Under the pieces are notes generated by a model. The model was given only the letters and a program-made list of their open reading frames with translations, had not been told where the DNA came from and ran no database searches. From Pseudomonas sp. LS.1a (GTDB lineage: Bacteria; Pseudomonadota; Gammaproteobacteria; Pseudomonadales; Pseudomonadaceae): a stretch of DNA of 64,000 bases. Below are positions 36,263-45,917 of the stretch, in pieces. Position 1 is the first letter of the stretch; every line of letters starts with the position of its first letter. The DNA is taken from the NCBI RefSeq assembly GCF_022533585.1, contig NZ_CP092827.1, forward strand, positions 3,388,001 to 3,452,000. The letters are read 5' to 3'. A program made the translations under genes and the position numbers.

Positions 36263-37630
36263 TTATGGCCCCACGGGCAGGCGCAGGGTCGCGCGCAACC
36301 CGTGTGGTAGCTGATTGCGCAACTGCACATTGCCACCCAGGCGCTTCATGATGGTGCTGACGATCGACAACCCCAGCCCAGCGCCATTGGTCGAACCCTT
36401 GCTGTAGAAACGCTCGAATACCCGCTGCTGGTCTGCCACGGCGATGCCCGGCCCTTCGTCGTCGACACTGATCAGCAGGGCTTGCCCTTCACGCTGCAGC
36501 GTCACGGTGACCCTCCCCCCCGCTGGCGAATGGTCCACGGCATTGGTCACCAGGTTCTGCAAGGCAATGCCCAGCGCGCCAGCGTCGGTGTGCACGTGGT
36601 AGTCGCCTGCTGCGATGTCCAGCGAAGGCTCCAGCCCGCATTCCAGTATCCATGGAGTCAGCTCGGCCAGGGTCTCGGCCACCACTCCCTCCAGGTCAAC
36701 CTGCGGCCAGGCACGCTGGCCGGGCCGTGGCTCCAGGCGGGCCAGGGTCAACAGCTGATTGACCACCCGGGCAAGGCGGTCGACACCGCCCATCAGGAAC
36801 TGCAGAGCCTTGTCCCGCTCGGCCTCGCTGGCTGCATTGAGGGCGTTCTGCGCATGCAGGCGCAGGACGGCCAAGGGCGTGCGCATCTCGTGGGCGGCAT
36901 CGGCGATGAAACGGTGCTCGCGGCGCAGCAGGTCGTCGATCTGCCCGAGCAGGCGGTTGATCGCCGCCTGCATCGGCTCCAGTTCCTTCGGCAGCGGTAC
37001 CAGCTGCAACGGCTCGAGTGACTCGGCGTGGCGGGCGCGGATCACCTTGGCCATGTTCTGCAACGGCCGCAGTCCCCAGCCAATGGCCGCCCACACCAGC
37101 AAGGCCAGGGCCAGGCTGCCGAACAGGAATGGCAACAGCGTGTGCCGCACGATGCGCTCGATCAGGTCGTCACGCACGTCGTTGCGCTCACCCACCCAGA
37201 TTACCCAGTGTTTTTCCGGCACCGGCAAGACGAAACTGCGCCAGCGGTGCCCATCCATCACCATGTCGGCAAACCCCGGCGCCCGGGGCGGCTGCCCCAG
37301 CTGCGGGGCGCTGGGCGTGTGCACCAGCAAGCCGTTGTCGTCGGCCCATACCTGGAAGGCCAGCTTGCTCTCATAGCGGTGCCCTACCTTGTCCTGCCCG
37401 GCCTTGCTCAAGGCCTCGTCGAAGGCGCGGTATAACTCGTCACGGCTCTGTCCCTGCACCGGCAGGCTCATGATGCCCTGCAGCAGCCGCGCGTTCTGCG
37501 CCAGGTGGGCATCGTACACCTCGTTAATTTCGTGGCGGCTGTCATGGTAGTTATACAGCGCCAGCAATCCGCTGCCGCCAAGCAACAGCAGCATCACCCG
37601 CCATAAGGTGCGTTGACGCAGCGAGCTCAT
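36263..37630 (-). CDS. Sensor histidine kinase, QseC/PmrB-like
   Basis: This 455-residue inner-membrane kinase has helices at about 10-28 and 163-183 bracketing a periplasmic sensor of about 135 residues, then HAMP and the kinase core. The phosphoacceptor is in FIADAAHEMRTPLAVLR, with the N-box NLVTNAVDHSP, G1 DDEGPGI and G2 GAGLGLSIV. Its ATG overlaps the response regulator stop by four bases. It is the last gene of a tight seven-gene operon, so it likely senses something tied to the enzymes encoded upstream. Confidence 0.9.
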   Translation of the reverse strand: MSSLRQRTLWRVMLLLLGGSGLLALYNYHDSRHEINEVYDAHLAQNARLLQGIMSLPVQGQSRDELYRAFDEALSKAGQDKVGHRYESKLAFQVWADDNGLLVHTPSAPQLGQPPRAPGFADMVMDGHRWRSFVLPVPEKHWVIWVGERNDVRDDLIERIVRHTLLPFLFGSLALALLVWAAIGWGLRPLQNMAKVIRARHAESLEPLQLVPLPKELEPMQAAINRLLGQIDDLLRREHRFIADAAHEMRTPLAVLRLHAQNALNAASEAERDKALQFLMGGVDRLARVVNQLLTLARLEPRPGQRAWPQVDLEGVVAETLAELTPWILECGLEPSLDIAAGDYHVHTDAGALGIALQNLVTNAVDHSPAGGRVTVTLQREGQALLISVDDEGPGIAVADQQRVFERFYSKGSTNGAGLGLSIVSTIMKRLGGNVQLRNQLPHGLRATLRLPVGP

Positions 37631-38289
37631 GCCTTGACTTCCACCAGATAGCCGATCCCGCGTACGGTACGAATCAGGCCGTTGAACAGCTTTTTGCGCA
37701 GTTGGTAGATGTTCACTTCCAGGGTATTGCTCTCCGGCTCTTCATCCCATCCATACAACAACTGGGTCAACCGTTCACGGGTGAACACCTTGCCCGGCTG
37801 GGCCAGCAATTCGTGAAGCAGCAGGTACTCCTTGGGCGTGAGCACCACCGGCTGGCCCTGGTAGTGCACCTGTTGGCTGACCGGGTCCAGGCACACCCCG
37901 GCGTGTTCGATCAATACCCGCGCGCGGCCACTGCTACGACGCAGCAAGGCCCGCAAGCGGGCCTTGAGTTCGTTGAGGTCAAAGGGTTTCACCAGGTAGT
38001 CATCGGCGCCGGCATCCAGCCCGGCGATGCGGTCGTCGGTGGCGTCACGGGCGGTCAGCACCAGCACCGGCAGGCTCTTCCCGGCCACGCGCAGGCGCCG
38101 CAGCAGCTCGATGCCGTCCAGGCGTGGCAAGCCCAGGTCGAGGATGGCCAGGTCGAACTCCTCGTGGCACAGGGCATGCAAGGCGCTGGCGCCATCCTGC
38201 AACCAGTCGAGGGTATAGCCCTCGCGGCGTAGGCCGTCACAGATGCCCTCCCCCAGCGCGGCGTCGTCTTCAACCAGCAGTAGGCGCAT
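37627..38289 (-). CDS. OmpR-family response regulator, QseB/PmrA-like
   Basis: This 220-residue regulator has a receiver domain with phosphoacceptor Asp51 (ILDLGLPRLDG) and acidic pair EDD at residues 8-10, and a C-terminal winged helix (VFTRERLTQLLYGWDEEPES and TVRGIGYLVE). The ATG at 38289 has AGGA seven bases upstream and lies two bases after the TPR gene stop; a TTG two codons earlier would overlap it. The direct repeat at 42591-42611, upstream of the first gene of this operon, is a good candidate binding site and implies autoregulation. Confidence 0.9.
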   Translation of the reverse strand: MRLLLVEDDAALGEGICDGLRREGYTLDWLQDGASALHALCHEEFDLAILDLGLPRLDGIELLRRLRVAGKSLPVLVLTARDATDDRIAGLDAGADDYLVKPFDLNELKARLRALLRRSSGRARVLIEHAGVCLDPVSQQVHYQGQPVVLTPKEYLLLHELLAQPGKVFTRERLTQLLYGWDEEPESNTLEVNIYQLRKKLFNGLIRTVRGIGYLVEVKA

Positions 38290-38291
38290 GC

Positions 38292-38933
38292 TCAATCCTG
38301 TTTGTCCTTGATCGCTTTGAGTAAAGCATCTATTTCACCACGGCGGCCCTGGTCAGCCAGCTCCCGCCCGGGGCGGGGCGGTGCCTGCAAGGCCTTTTGC
38401 AGGGCAGCACGGGCTTCGGCGTAGCGGTTCTGCCGGTACAGGTGGTCGGCCCAGAAGTAGTTGCTGTCGATACCCTCGGGGTTGATCGCCAATGCCTGGC
38501 GCAGCATGGCCTCGGCCTTGGCCTGGTCGCCGAAGCTCAGCGGCCAGCCGGGTACCTGATCGTACAGCGCACCCAGGCTGGTGTAGGCCGAGCCCTGCAG
38601 CGCCTTGGGGTCCATGGCCAGGGCCTTTTCCAGGCTGGTACGGGCAGCCTTGACCTTGCCCAGCGCGCCCAGCCCGCCGGTGGCACCGGCCCAACTGCTG
38701 TTGACGATGCCGTCCCAGATCAGCGGTTCGGCCGAGCCCGGGTGCTGGCGCACCAACGCCGCCGACTGCACCGCCAGGGCCTCGAACGCCCCGGCACGCT
38801 GGGCTTCGGGCAGGTTGTAGCGTATTACCGCCCAGCGCTGCTGGATGGCATTGAGTTGCTGGGTTCCGTTCTGGTCGAGGGCCCAGGTGAACGGGGCGAT
38901 TGCCAGCAGGCTGGCCAGTATCAGACGCTTCAT
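38292..38933 (-). CDS. Exported TPR-like protein
   Basis: This 213-residue protein has a signal sequence (MKRLILASLLAIAPFTWA) and helical repeats of tetratricopeptide character, most clearly AARTSLEKALAMDPKALQGS and KAEAMLRQALAINPEGIDSN. It overlaps the preceding SDR gene by four bases (ATGA). TPR proteins hold complexes together; here the export signal places it in the periplasm, perhaps with the sensor domain of the kinase encoded two genes on. No catalytic motif is seen. Confidence 0.78.
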   Translation of the reverse strand: MKRLILASLLAIAPFTWALDQNGTQQLNAIQQRWAVIRYNLPEAQRAGAFEALAVQSAALVRQHPGSAEPLIWDGIVNSSWAGATGGLGALGKVKAARTSLEKALAMDPKALQGSAYTSLGALYDQVPGWPLSFGDQAKAEAMLRQALAINPEGIDSNYFWADHLYRQNRYAEARAALQKALQAPPRPGRELADQGRRGEIDALLKAIKDKQD

Positions 38934-39736
38934 TTGCTCGACTCCTTGCTGTGCCAGGTGCTGTAGCGACGGATCAGCGGCAGTTGTTTGCGCAGGGCGC
39001 GGTCGACCACGCCCGGCAGCATGCCGTTAAGGCGCACGAAAAGTTTTTCCGGCCAGCCCAGGTACAGTTCGCTGCGCTCGGCCTGCACGGCATCGAGCAC
39101 TGCCCGGGCGACATCCTGCGGGTCATCGACGCCCACCTTAAGCGCCTGGTTCAGGGCCTGCGCAGCGCTACTGTTCATCGTCGTGTGGGTGGTGCGCGGT
39201 GCGGCATATAGCACGTTCACCGAAGTGTCGGCCAGCTCGCGGCGCAGCGCCTCGGAAAACCCGCGCAAGGCAAACTTGCTGGCGCAGTAGGTGGCATAGC
39301 CGGGGTAGCCGATCGAGCCGTAGATCGAACCCACGTTCACCACCAGAGCACTGGGTTGCTCGCGCAGCAGCGGCAGGCACAGGCGGGTAAGCTGCACGGC
39401 GGCCTTGATGTTGAGATCGAACAACTCGTCCAGGGCCGCCTCGTCCATCTGTTCGAGCATGGCGAAGCGGTTGACCCCGGCAGCGTTGATCAACAGGTTG
39501 CAACAGCCCATCGCCCGCGCCGCTTCCAGCACGTCGCGGCGGCCTTCGGCGCTGCGCAGGTCGGCCTGCTGCCAAAGCAGTTGCCCAGGGTAGCGCACCA
39601 TCAGCTCGGCCAGCTTGCCCTGTTGCCGGCTTACCGCCAGCACCCGGGCACCGGCGCTGCACAGCTGGTCCGCCAACTCCAGGCCGATGCCACCGCTGGC
39701 GCCAGTGAGCACCGCCACGCAATCAGGCAAGCGCAT
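38930..39736 (-). CDS. Short-chain dehydrogenase/reductase
   Basis: This 268-residue oxidoreductase is of the classical SDR type with the dinucleotide loop TGASGGIG at residues 11-18, NAAGV in strand 4, catalytic serine in VNVGSIYGS and YxxxK in YCASK. The ATG at 39736 is preceded by GGAGG, and overlaps the end of the di-iron oxidase gene by 14 bases. It probably reduces or oxidises a carbonyl or hydroxyl on the metabolite made by this operon. The C-terminal 60 residues are longer than average and basic. Confidence 0.85.
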   Translation of the reverse strand: MRLPDCVAVLTGASGGIGLELADQLCSAGARVLAVSRQQGKLAELMVRYPGQLLWQQADLRSAEGRRDVLEAARAMGCCNLLINAAGVNRFAMLEQMDEAALDELFDLNIKAAVQLTRLCLPLLREQPSALVVNVGSIYGSIGYPGYATYCASKFALRGFSEALRRELADTSVNVLYAAPRTTHTTMNSSAAQALNQALKVGVDDPQDVARAVLDAVQAERSELYLGWPEKLFVRLNGMLPGVVDRALRKQLPLIRRYSTWHSKESSK

Positions 39737-40421
39737 GCTGTGCCTCCTGCTGCGCGGCACGCGGCAGCCCTTCGAACATGGCGGTGTAGAGGCGATACAC
39801 AACCTTGGCGGCGTGGATTACCGCCTGCTGGTCCTCGGGCTGGTCCAGTCGGTTCATCAGCCCGCGGTAGGTGGCCATGTGGTCCTGGTCCAGGGCGCCG
39901 TGGGAACTCAGGTAGCTGAATGCCTGGTCCGGCAGGCCAAGGCTGCTCTGCAGGGTCCCGGCAGCCTGGGTGGCCAGGGCAATACTGGTGCCTTCGAGCA
40001 CATTGACCATGCCGAACAGCCCGACCGGGTTACCACGGGCAATCTGGTCGTAGAGAAATGCCACCATCAGCTCGATGGGCAACGCCGGGCGGCCGCCCGC
40101 CACTTGCTGCGGATCGCCCCCGCAGGCGGCGATGTCATCGAGAATCCAGCGCTCGTGGCCGTACTCCTCCTCGATGTACTCGCACACTGCACCGCGCAGC
40201 CACTCCAGCCGCGCCGGCAAGCGGGCGCCGCAGGCCATCATCAATGGCACGGTGTGCCGCACGTGGTGGTAGGCCTGGGTGAGGAAGGCCACATAGGCCT
40301 CGAGGCTGGCCTTGCCGGCCAGCGCGTCGCGGATGACCGGGACGTTGAACAATGCCGTACGCTCGTCGGCGGTTTCCTGTTGCAGCATATCGAAGAAAAG
40401 CATGGCAACCTCGTCGCTCAT
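39723..40421 (-). CDS. TenA-like, candidate haem-oxygenase-like di-iron oxidase
   Basis: This 232-residue all-helical protein belongs to the TenA/haem-oxygenase-like group annotated as iron-containing redox enzymes. It carries what looks like the full di-iron ligand set of the HDO superfamily: Glu86 and His89 (EYGH), Glu143 (VLEGTS), and His174, Asp178, His181 (HGALDQDH). This family includes UndA, which makes undecene from lauric acid, and other oxygenases acting on fatty or amino acids. The ATG overlaps the ligase stop by four bases. Substrate is unknown; the adjacent acyl ligase suggests a fatty acid or activated acyl. Confidence 0.78.
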   Translation of the reverse strand: MSDEVAMLFFDMLQQETADERTALFNVPVIRDALAGKASLEAYVAFLTQAYHHVRHTVPLMMACGARLPARLEWLRGAVCEYIEEEYGHERWILDDIAACGGDPQQVAGGRPALPIELMVAFLYDQIARGNPVGLFGMVNVLEGTSIALATQAAGTLQSSLGLPDQAFSYLSSHGALDQDHMATYRGLMNRLDQPEDQQAVIHAAKVVYRLYTAMFEGLPRAAQQEAQHALA

Positions 40422-41878
40422 TGAAGGTCGGATAGCAAGGACTGGTAACACCGCAGGATCTGTTCGCGGCGTGGCCGGCCATTGGCGGTCAGGGTTTGCC
40501 CGGCGGCACTCAAGGGCTCGGGCAAGCGCCGCCAGGCATGTACCCGGGCATAGTCCGGCAGCCCGGCATTGGCCTGGCGGACGGCCTGTTCCAGGGTGTG
40601 ATCATCGGCCTGCGGGTCCAGCGGCCAGACCAGCGCCAGGTTGTGCGCCAGGCCCTCGCCATGAACGAACGCCTGGGCGATCACCCCGCCCTGGGTCAGT
40701 TCGGCCTCGACCCACTCGGGGTTGACGTTGCGCCCGAAGCTGGTGCTGTACTGGTGCTTCTTGCGCCCGGCCAGGTACAGGAAGCCGTCGCTGTCGAAGT
40801 GCCCCAGGTCACCGGTCGACAACCACGGCTCGCTGAAAGGTGGCTCGCCCAGGTAGCCGAGCAACGCCGAGCCGGCCACCTGCACCTCGCCATCTTCGGC
40901 AATGCGCACCTGCACATGCGGCAGCGGCCGCCCGACACTGCCCGAGCGCTGGCCGCCGGGGCGGTTGAGGCATACCACCGAGGCGCATTCGGACAGGCCG
41001 TAGCCCTCGAACACCGGTAGCCCGATGGCCGCGGCACGGGCCAGCAGGCTCGGCGCCACCCGCGCGCCGCCCACCGCCACGAAGCGCAACGGGCCAACTC
41101 GCATCAGGCCGCGTTCGATGGCGGTGACCAACCCAAGCAGCAGTTGCGGCACCAGGATCAGGCTTTCGGCACCACTCAAGGCAATGGCGCCCAGCAACTG
41201 CTTGAAGTCGACCTGGCTGGCACCGCGAAAACCCAGCTGCGCCTGCGGGTACAGGGCAATGCTCGCCCCGGCCAGCAGGGCCGCGTAAAGCCCCAGGTTT
41301 TCCAGCAGCACTGCCAGGGGCAAGACCGCCAGGTACTTGCCCGGCGCCGCAGACCGGCTGGCGGCCTCCAGTTCACGCGCTACCCGCAGCATGGCATCGG
41401 CGCTCAGGCATACGCCCTTGGGTGCACCGGTGCTGCCGGAGGTGTAGGTAATCTTCGCAGTACCCGGTGGCAAGGGCGCGCTCGCTGGCGGCTGCCGGCT
41501 CCAGAAACGCTCACCGGCACTGAAGCCGCTGGCGTGCAAGTCGTCAGCGAAGGCCTCATCGGCCAGCGCCAGCACCGCCCCGCTCTGCGCCAGGCAGTGG
41601 CGCCGCTGGGTACTGCTGAAGAACGCCGGCAGGATGACGATGGGACGCGCCGCGAACAGCGCCGCCAGGTCCCAGAACAGCGCCTCGGGGCCGTTCTCCA
41701 GGGCCAGGACGAAAGTGCCCGGTGGCTGCGCGCTCAACCAGGCCTGGCGGTGCTCGACCTCGTCCAGCAACTGTTGATAGGTGAATGACCCGGCAAGGCC
41801 CAGCAACGCCGGTTGCGCCCCTCGGTGGCGGGCATGCAGTTGCAACACGTCCCTGAACAGCTGGCATTCATGCAGCAT
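40418..41878 (-). CDS. AMP-forming acyl ligase (ANL superfamily)
   Basis: This 486-residue adenylate-forming enzyme has the P-loop TYTSGSTGAPKG near residue 145, the FEGYGLSECASVVCLN and STGDLGHFDSDGFLYLAGRK core motifs, and a C-terminal lid. The lid motif that normally supplies the catalytic lysine reads TANGRPRREQI, with Arg where NGK is usual, which may change or slow adenylation. It is shorter than typical long-chain acyl-CoA ligases. The ATG at 41878 overlaps the upstream gene by 11 bases. It would activate a carboxylic acid as the first step of the proposed pathway. Confidence 0.85.
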   Translation of the reverse strand: MLHECQLFRDVLQLHARHRGAQPALLGLAGSFTYQQLLDEVEHRQAWLSAQPPGTFVLALENGPEALFWDLAALFAARPIVILPAFFSSTQRRHCLAQSGAVLALADEAFADDLHASGFSAGERFWSRQPPASAPLPPGTAKITYTSGSTGAPKGVCLSADAMLRVARELEAASRSAAPGKYLAVLPLAVLLENLGLYAALLAGASIALYPQAQLGFRGASQVDFKQLLGAIALSGAESLILVPQLLLGLVTAIERGLMRVGPLRFVAVGGARVAPSLLARAAAIGLPVFEGYGLSECASVVCLNRPGGQRSGSVGRPLPHVQVRIAEDGEVQVAGSALLGYLGEPPFSEPWLSTGDLGHFDSDGFLYLAGRKKHQYSTSFGRNVNPEWVEAELTQGGVIAQAFVHGEGLAHNLALVWPLDPQADDHTLEQAVRQANAGLPDYARVHAWRRLPEPLSAAGQTLTANGRPRREQILRCYQSLLSDLQ

Positions 41879-42545
41879 GGCCGGCCTCCTGTACGCTCGC
41901 GGGCAAACCCAACCGCTCGAACACTCCGCCGCGGGCCAGGGCTTCATGGCCGTAGCCGATGCTGCCGACGAACACCTGCGGGTGCTGCGCGTAGTAACTG
42001 CCCCAACTGCCGGCGTCGCCGTTCAGCCGACCAGGGTCGGCCACGGCCAGCGCCGTGGGCACCAGGCCCAGGCGATGAAAGCTGTTGACCAGGGTCGCAG
42101 CCCCGGTGAAGGCCACCCACTGCAAGCCGCGGGCGGCCAGCAACCAGGTCACGGCAATGATCATGATCCGCGCACTGCCGGCGCTGAGTGCGGCCAGGTT
42201 ACCCACTTCAACCAACTGCGCACGGCTCACCGGGCTGGTCGACAGCCGGGTCACGGCCACCTCCAGCGGTTCATCCAGGTAACGCTCGATGAAGGTCGGG
42301 CCACTGCTGGCCAGGCGTATGCCGGCGGCGGCCATCAAGCGTCCATGGCTGTCGTGCAAGCCGAGCAGTTCGGGCAGGTAGTGCTGCACGTCGGCGTGGT
42401 GGGCGCAGGCAAAGCGGGCGTGAATGAACTGCTCCAGCTCGTCGCGCCCAGGTTCCCCCGGGAGTTTCAGCGTCAAATGGGCAAGGCGATCGCCGTGGCT
42501 ACCAATAGCCAGTGGAAACAGGTTGGAGCTGTCTGCCTGGGTCAT
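41868..42545 (-). CDS. Thermostable hemolysin-family protein
   Basis: This 225-residue protein matches the thermostable hemolysin (delta-VPH) family, with the LVEVGNLAALSAGSAR stretch and WGSYYAQHPQVFVGSIGYGH near the C-terminus. The family was named from a Vibrio lysin, but its compact alpha/beta form is close to GNAT and acyl-homoserine-lactone synthases, so an acyltransferase role is at least as likely. There is no signal peptide, which argues against a secreted lysin. It is the first gene of a seven-gene overlapping operon; a GGGGGA ribosome site precedes the ATG. Confidence 0.72.
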   Translation of the reverse strand: MTQADSSNLFPLAIGSHGDRLAHLTLKLPGEPGRDELEQFIHARFACAHHADVQHYLPELLGLHDSHGRLMAAAGIRLASSGPTFIERYLDEPLEVAVTRLSTSPVSRAQLVEVGNLAALSAGSARIMIIAVTWLLAARGLQWVAFTGAATLVNSFHRLGLVPTALAVADPGRLNGDAGSWGSYYAQHPQVFVGSIGYGHEALARGGVFERLGLPASVQEAGHAA

Positions 42546-42590
42546 GGCTGTCCCCCTTTCAGGTCAGGTGTTGGGGGCAGTATCCGGGGG

Positions 42591-42611
42591 CAATCTGAAG
42601 CCAATCTGAAG
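42591..42611. promoter_or_regulatory. Perfect direct repeat, candidate OmpR-family box
   Basis: CAATCTGAAG occurs twice at 42591-42600 and 42602-42611, an 11-bp period equal to one helical turn. On the minus strand this reads CTTCAG-N5-CTTCAG, the layout of PmrA/QseB-type sites. It lies 46-66 bp upstream of the first gene of the minus-strand operon that encodes an OmpR-family regulator, and about the same distance upstream of the divergent gene. Confidence 0.6.
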
Positions 42612-42656
42612 TGCTACATTTGCCATTGCCCTCATGCGCACCAACAAGGAAAACAG

Positions 42657-43226
42657 ATGCGCCACGAATTCAGCGAAGTGCTCAATGACCTGGTCGACTA
42701 CTTTCTGCTTGGCGATATCCAGCTGCTCGAGCGCTTCAAGCAACAACATGAACTGCCCGACGACCTGGCCCATGCGTTCACCCATGGCGACAGCGGCGAC
42801 CAGGCCGTGCGCGAAGGTATCGTGCTGCCGCTGGCCGGGGTCGACAACCTGCCCTACCGCATCCTGTTCACCCTGGACAGACACACCCCGGCCCTGCTCG
42901 AACCCGGCAGCCGCCTCAAGCACCGCCGCAATGGCTATGTGCTGCAGGTCGAGCACGGTGCGCTGATGCTGTACACCTGGCGCATCCTGCAGCACTTCAC
43001 GCCCAAGACACTGGGTGACCTGATGGCGCGCTACCAGGTGCCGGGGCGGCCAATCATCGAGCTGGACAATGGCTGGTATGACGTGGAGGTGCTGGCGGGT
43101 GCACTGGTGCGGGACGGGTTGTACGAACCGGCATTCGAGTTCGTGTTGAAGAAGCGCTGGGGGCGGGGTGAGGCTGAGGGGGTGGATACCGGGTATGCCT
43201 TTGGGCTGCGTGGCTATTTCGACTGA
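42657..43226 (+). CDS. Protein of unknown function, divergent from the hemolysin-family operon
   Basis: This 189-residue cytoplasmic protein starts MRHEFSEVLNDLVDYFLLGD, with AAGGA upstream. I do not recognise a domain. It has a helical N-terminus and an alpha/beta middle (YRILFTLDRHTPALLEPGSR, YVLQVEHGALMLYTW), without membrane segments or Cys clusters. An ORF open far upstream in the same frame overlaps the hemolysin-family gene and is not real. The 111-bp divergent region shares the direct repeat at 42591-42611, so co-regulation with the operon is possible. Confidence 0.65.
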   Translation: MRHEFSEVLNDLVDYFLLGDIQLLERFKQQHELPDDLAHAFTHGDSGDQAVREGIVLPLAGVDNLPYRILFTLDRHTPALLEPGSRLKHRRNGYVLQVEHGALMLYTWRILQHFTPKTLGDLMARYQVPGRPIIELDNGWYDVEVLAGALVRDGLYEPAFEFVLKKRWGRGEAEGVDTGYAFGLRGYFD

Positions 43227-43231
43227 TGGGT

Positions 43232-43345
43232 TGCCAATACCGGCCTCTTCGCGGGTGAACCCGCTCCCACAGGTACTGCACAGTTCTCGAAGCCTGTGTT
43301 GTACCTGTGGGAGCGGGTTCACCCGCGAAGAGGCCGGTACTGGCA
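43232..43345. repeat. Paired REP palindrome
   Basis: TGCCAATACCGGCCTCTTCG then GCGGGTGAACCCGCTCCCACAGG is inverted at the right end, finishing GAGGCCGGTACTGGCA. The internal arm is GGGTGAACCC rather than GGGCTTGCCC of the other copies, with compensating changes on both sides. It lies between convergent genes. Confidence 0.85.
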
Positions 43346-43355
43346 GCCTAAACCT

Positions 43356-45032
<1,677 letters not shown>

Positions 45033-45230
45033 GGGGTGCCTCCGTCTTGTCGTTATGCAGGCCGGGAGCACCTCAAATCTTTTTCACCATCGCACCCAGG
45101 CCCTGGGGGACTTGCTTTGGATATGCGAAGCACGACGAGGCGGGCCGCCTCGGATCGCAGCAAGGTCACTGAAGCATAATAGGCTTTGCCGGGATATCCA
45201 CTGGCATGACCAGGCGCACAAGAGGGCTGC

Positions 45231-45917
45231 ATGAACGATAAGGCGACACAGGGCTGGCAAGGCGATATCTGGTTGGCGGGCGATCACTGCCTGCTGCTGG
45301 CCACGCTAGGCAAAACCGACAGCCACGCGCATTACGCGCACCAGGTATTGATCGGCCTCGGTGCGGATGTCGAGGTATGCCTGGGCGAGCAGCGCTATAG
45401 CGGCCAGCAGGTGGTCATCCCGTCGCAGCAACCACACGCCATCCTCAGCCATGGCATACCCTGCCTTACCTTGTTCGCCGAGCCCCTGGCGTTCGACGTG
45501 GCAGACCTGGCACAGGTCTGCGAGCAAGCCGGCAACAGCCCTGAGCAACTGGCCGAGTGCCTGCGGCAGTGGCCCCGCCGCCCGCTCGACCCGCGCCTGA
45601 GCAAAGCACTCAAGCGCATCCATGCGCTGGACGAACGGGCCCTGCCGGCCTACGAACTGGCCAGTACCGCCGCGCTGTCGATCAGTCAGTTGGAGCGCCT
45701 GTTCAGCGGCACGCTGGAGCTGTCGGTACGGCGCCTGGTGCTGTGGCAGCGCCTGCGCGTGGCCCTGCAATTGGCGTTGGGCGGCGCCAGCCTGACCGAA
45801 GCAGCACTGCTGGCAGGGTTTGCCGACTCGGCGCATTTTACCCGCAGTGTGCGCCGTCAGTTCGGCATGCCCCCCGGCACCGCCTTGCGTCGACTGCGCC
45901 TACGCACGTTCGGCTAA
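45231..45917 (+). CDS. AraC-family regulator
   Basis: This 228-residue regulator has a short cupin-like N-terminal domain (SHAHYAHQVLIGLGADVEVC, LGEQRYSGQQVVIPSQQPHA) and a C-terminal helix-turn-helix pair whose second motif is LTEAALLAGFADSAHFTRSV. It is smaller than most AraC proteins. The gene ends 18 bp inside the convergent sterol-desaturase-like gene. It may regulate that hydroxylase or the divergent MHS transporter. Confidence 0.82.
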   Translation: MNDKATQGWQGDIWLAGDHCLLLATLGKTDSHAHYAHQVLIGLGADVEVCLGEQRYSGQQVVIPSQQPHAILSHGIPCLTLFAEPLAFDVADLAQVCEQAGNSPEQLAECLRQWPRRPLDPRLSKALKRIHALDERALPAYELASTAALSISQLERLFSGTLELSVRRLVLWQRLRVALQLALGGASLTEAALLAGFADSAHFTRSVRRQFGMPPGTALRRLRLRTFG

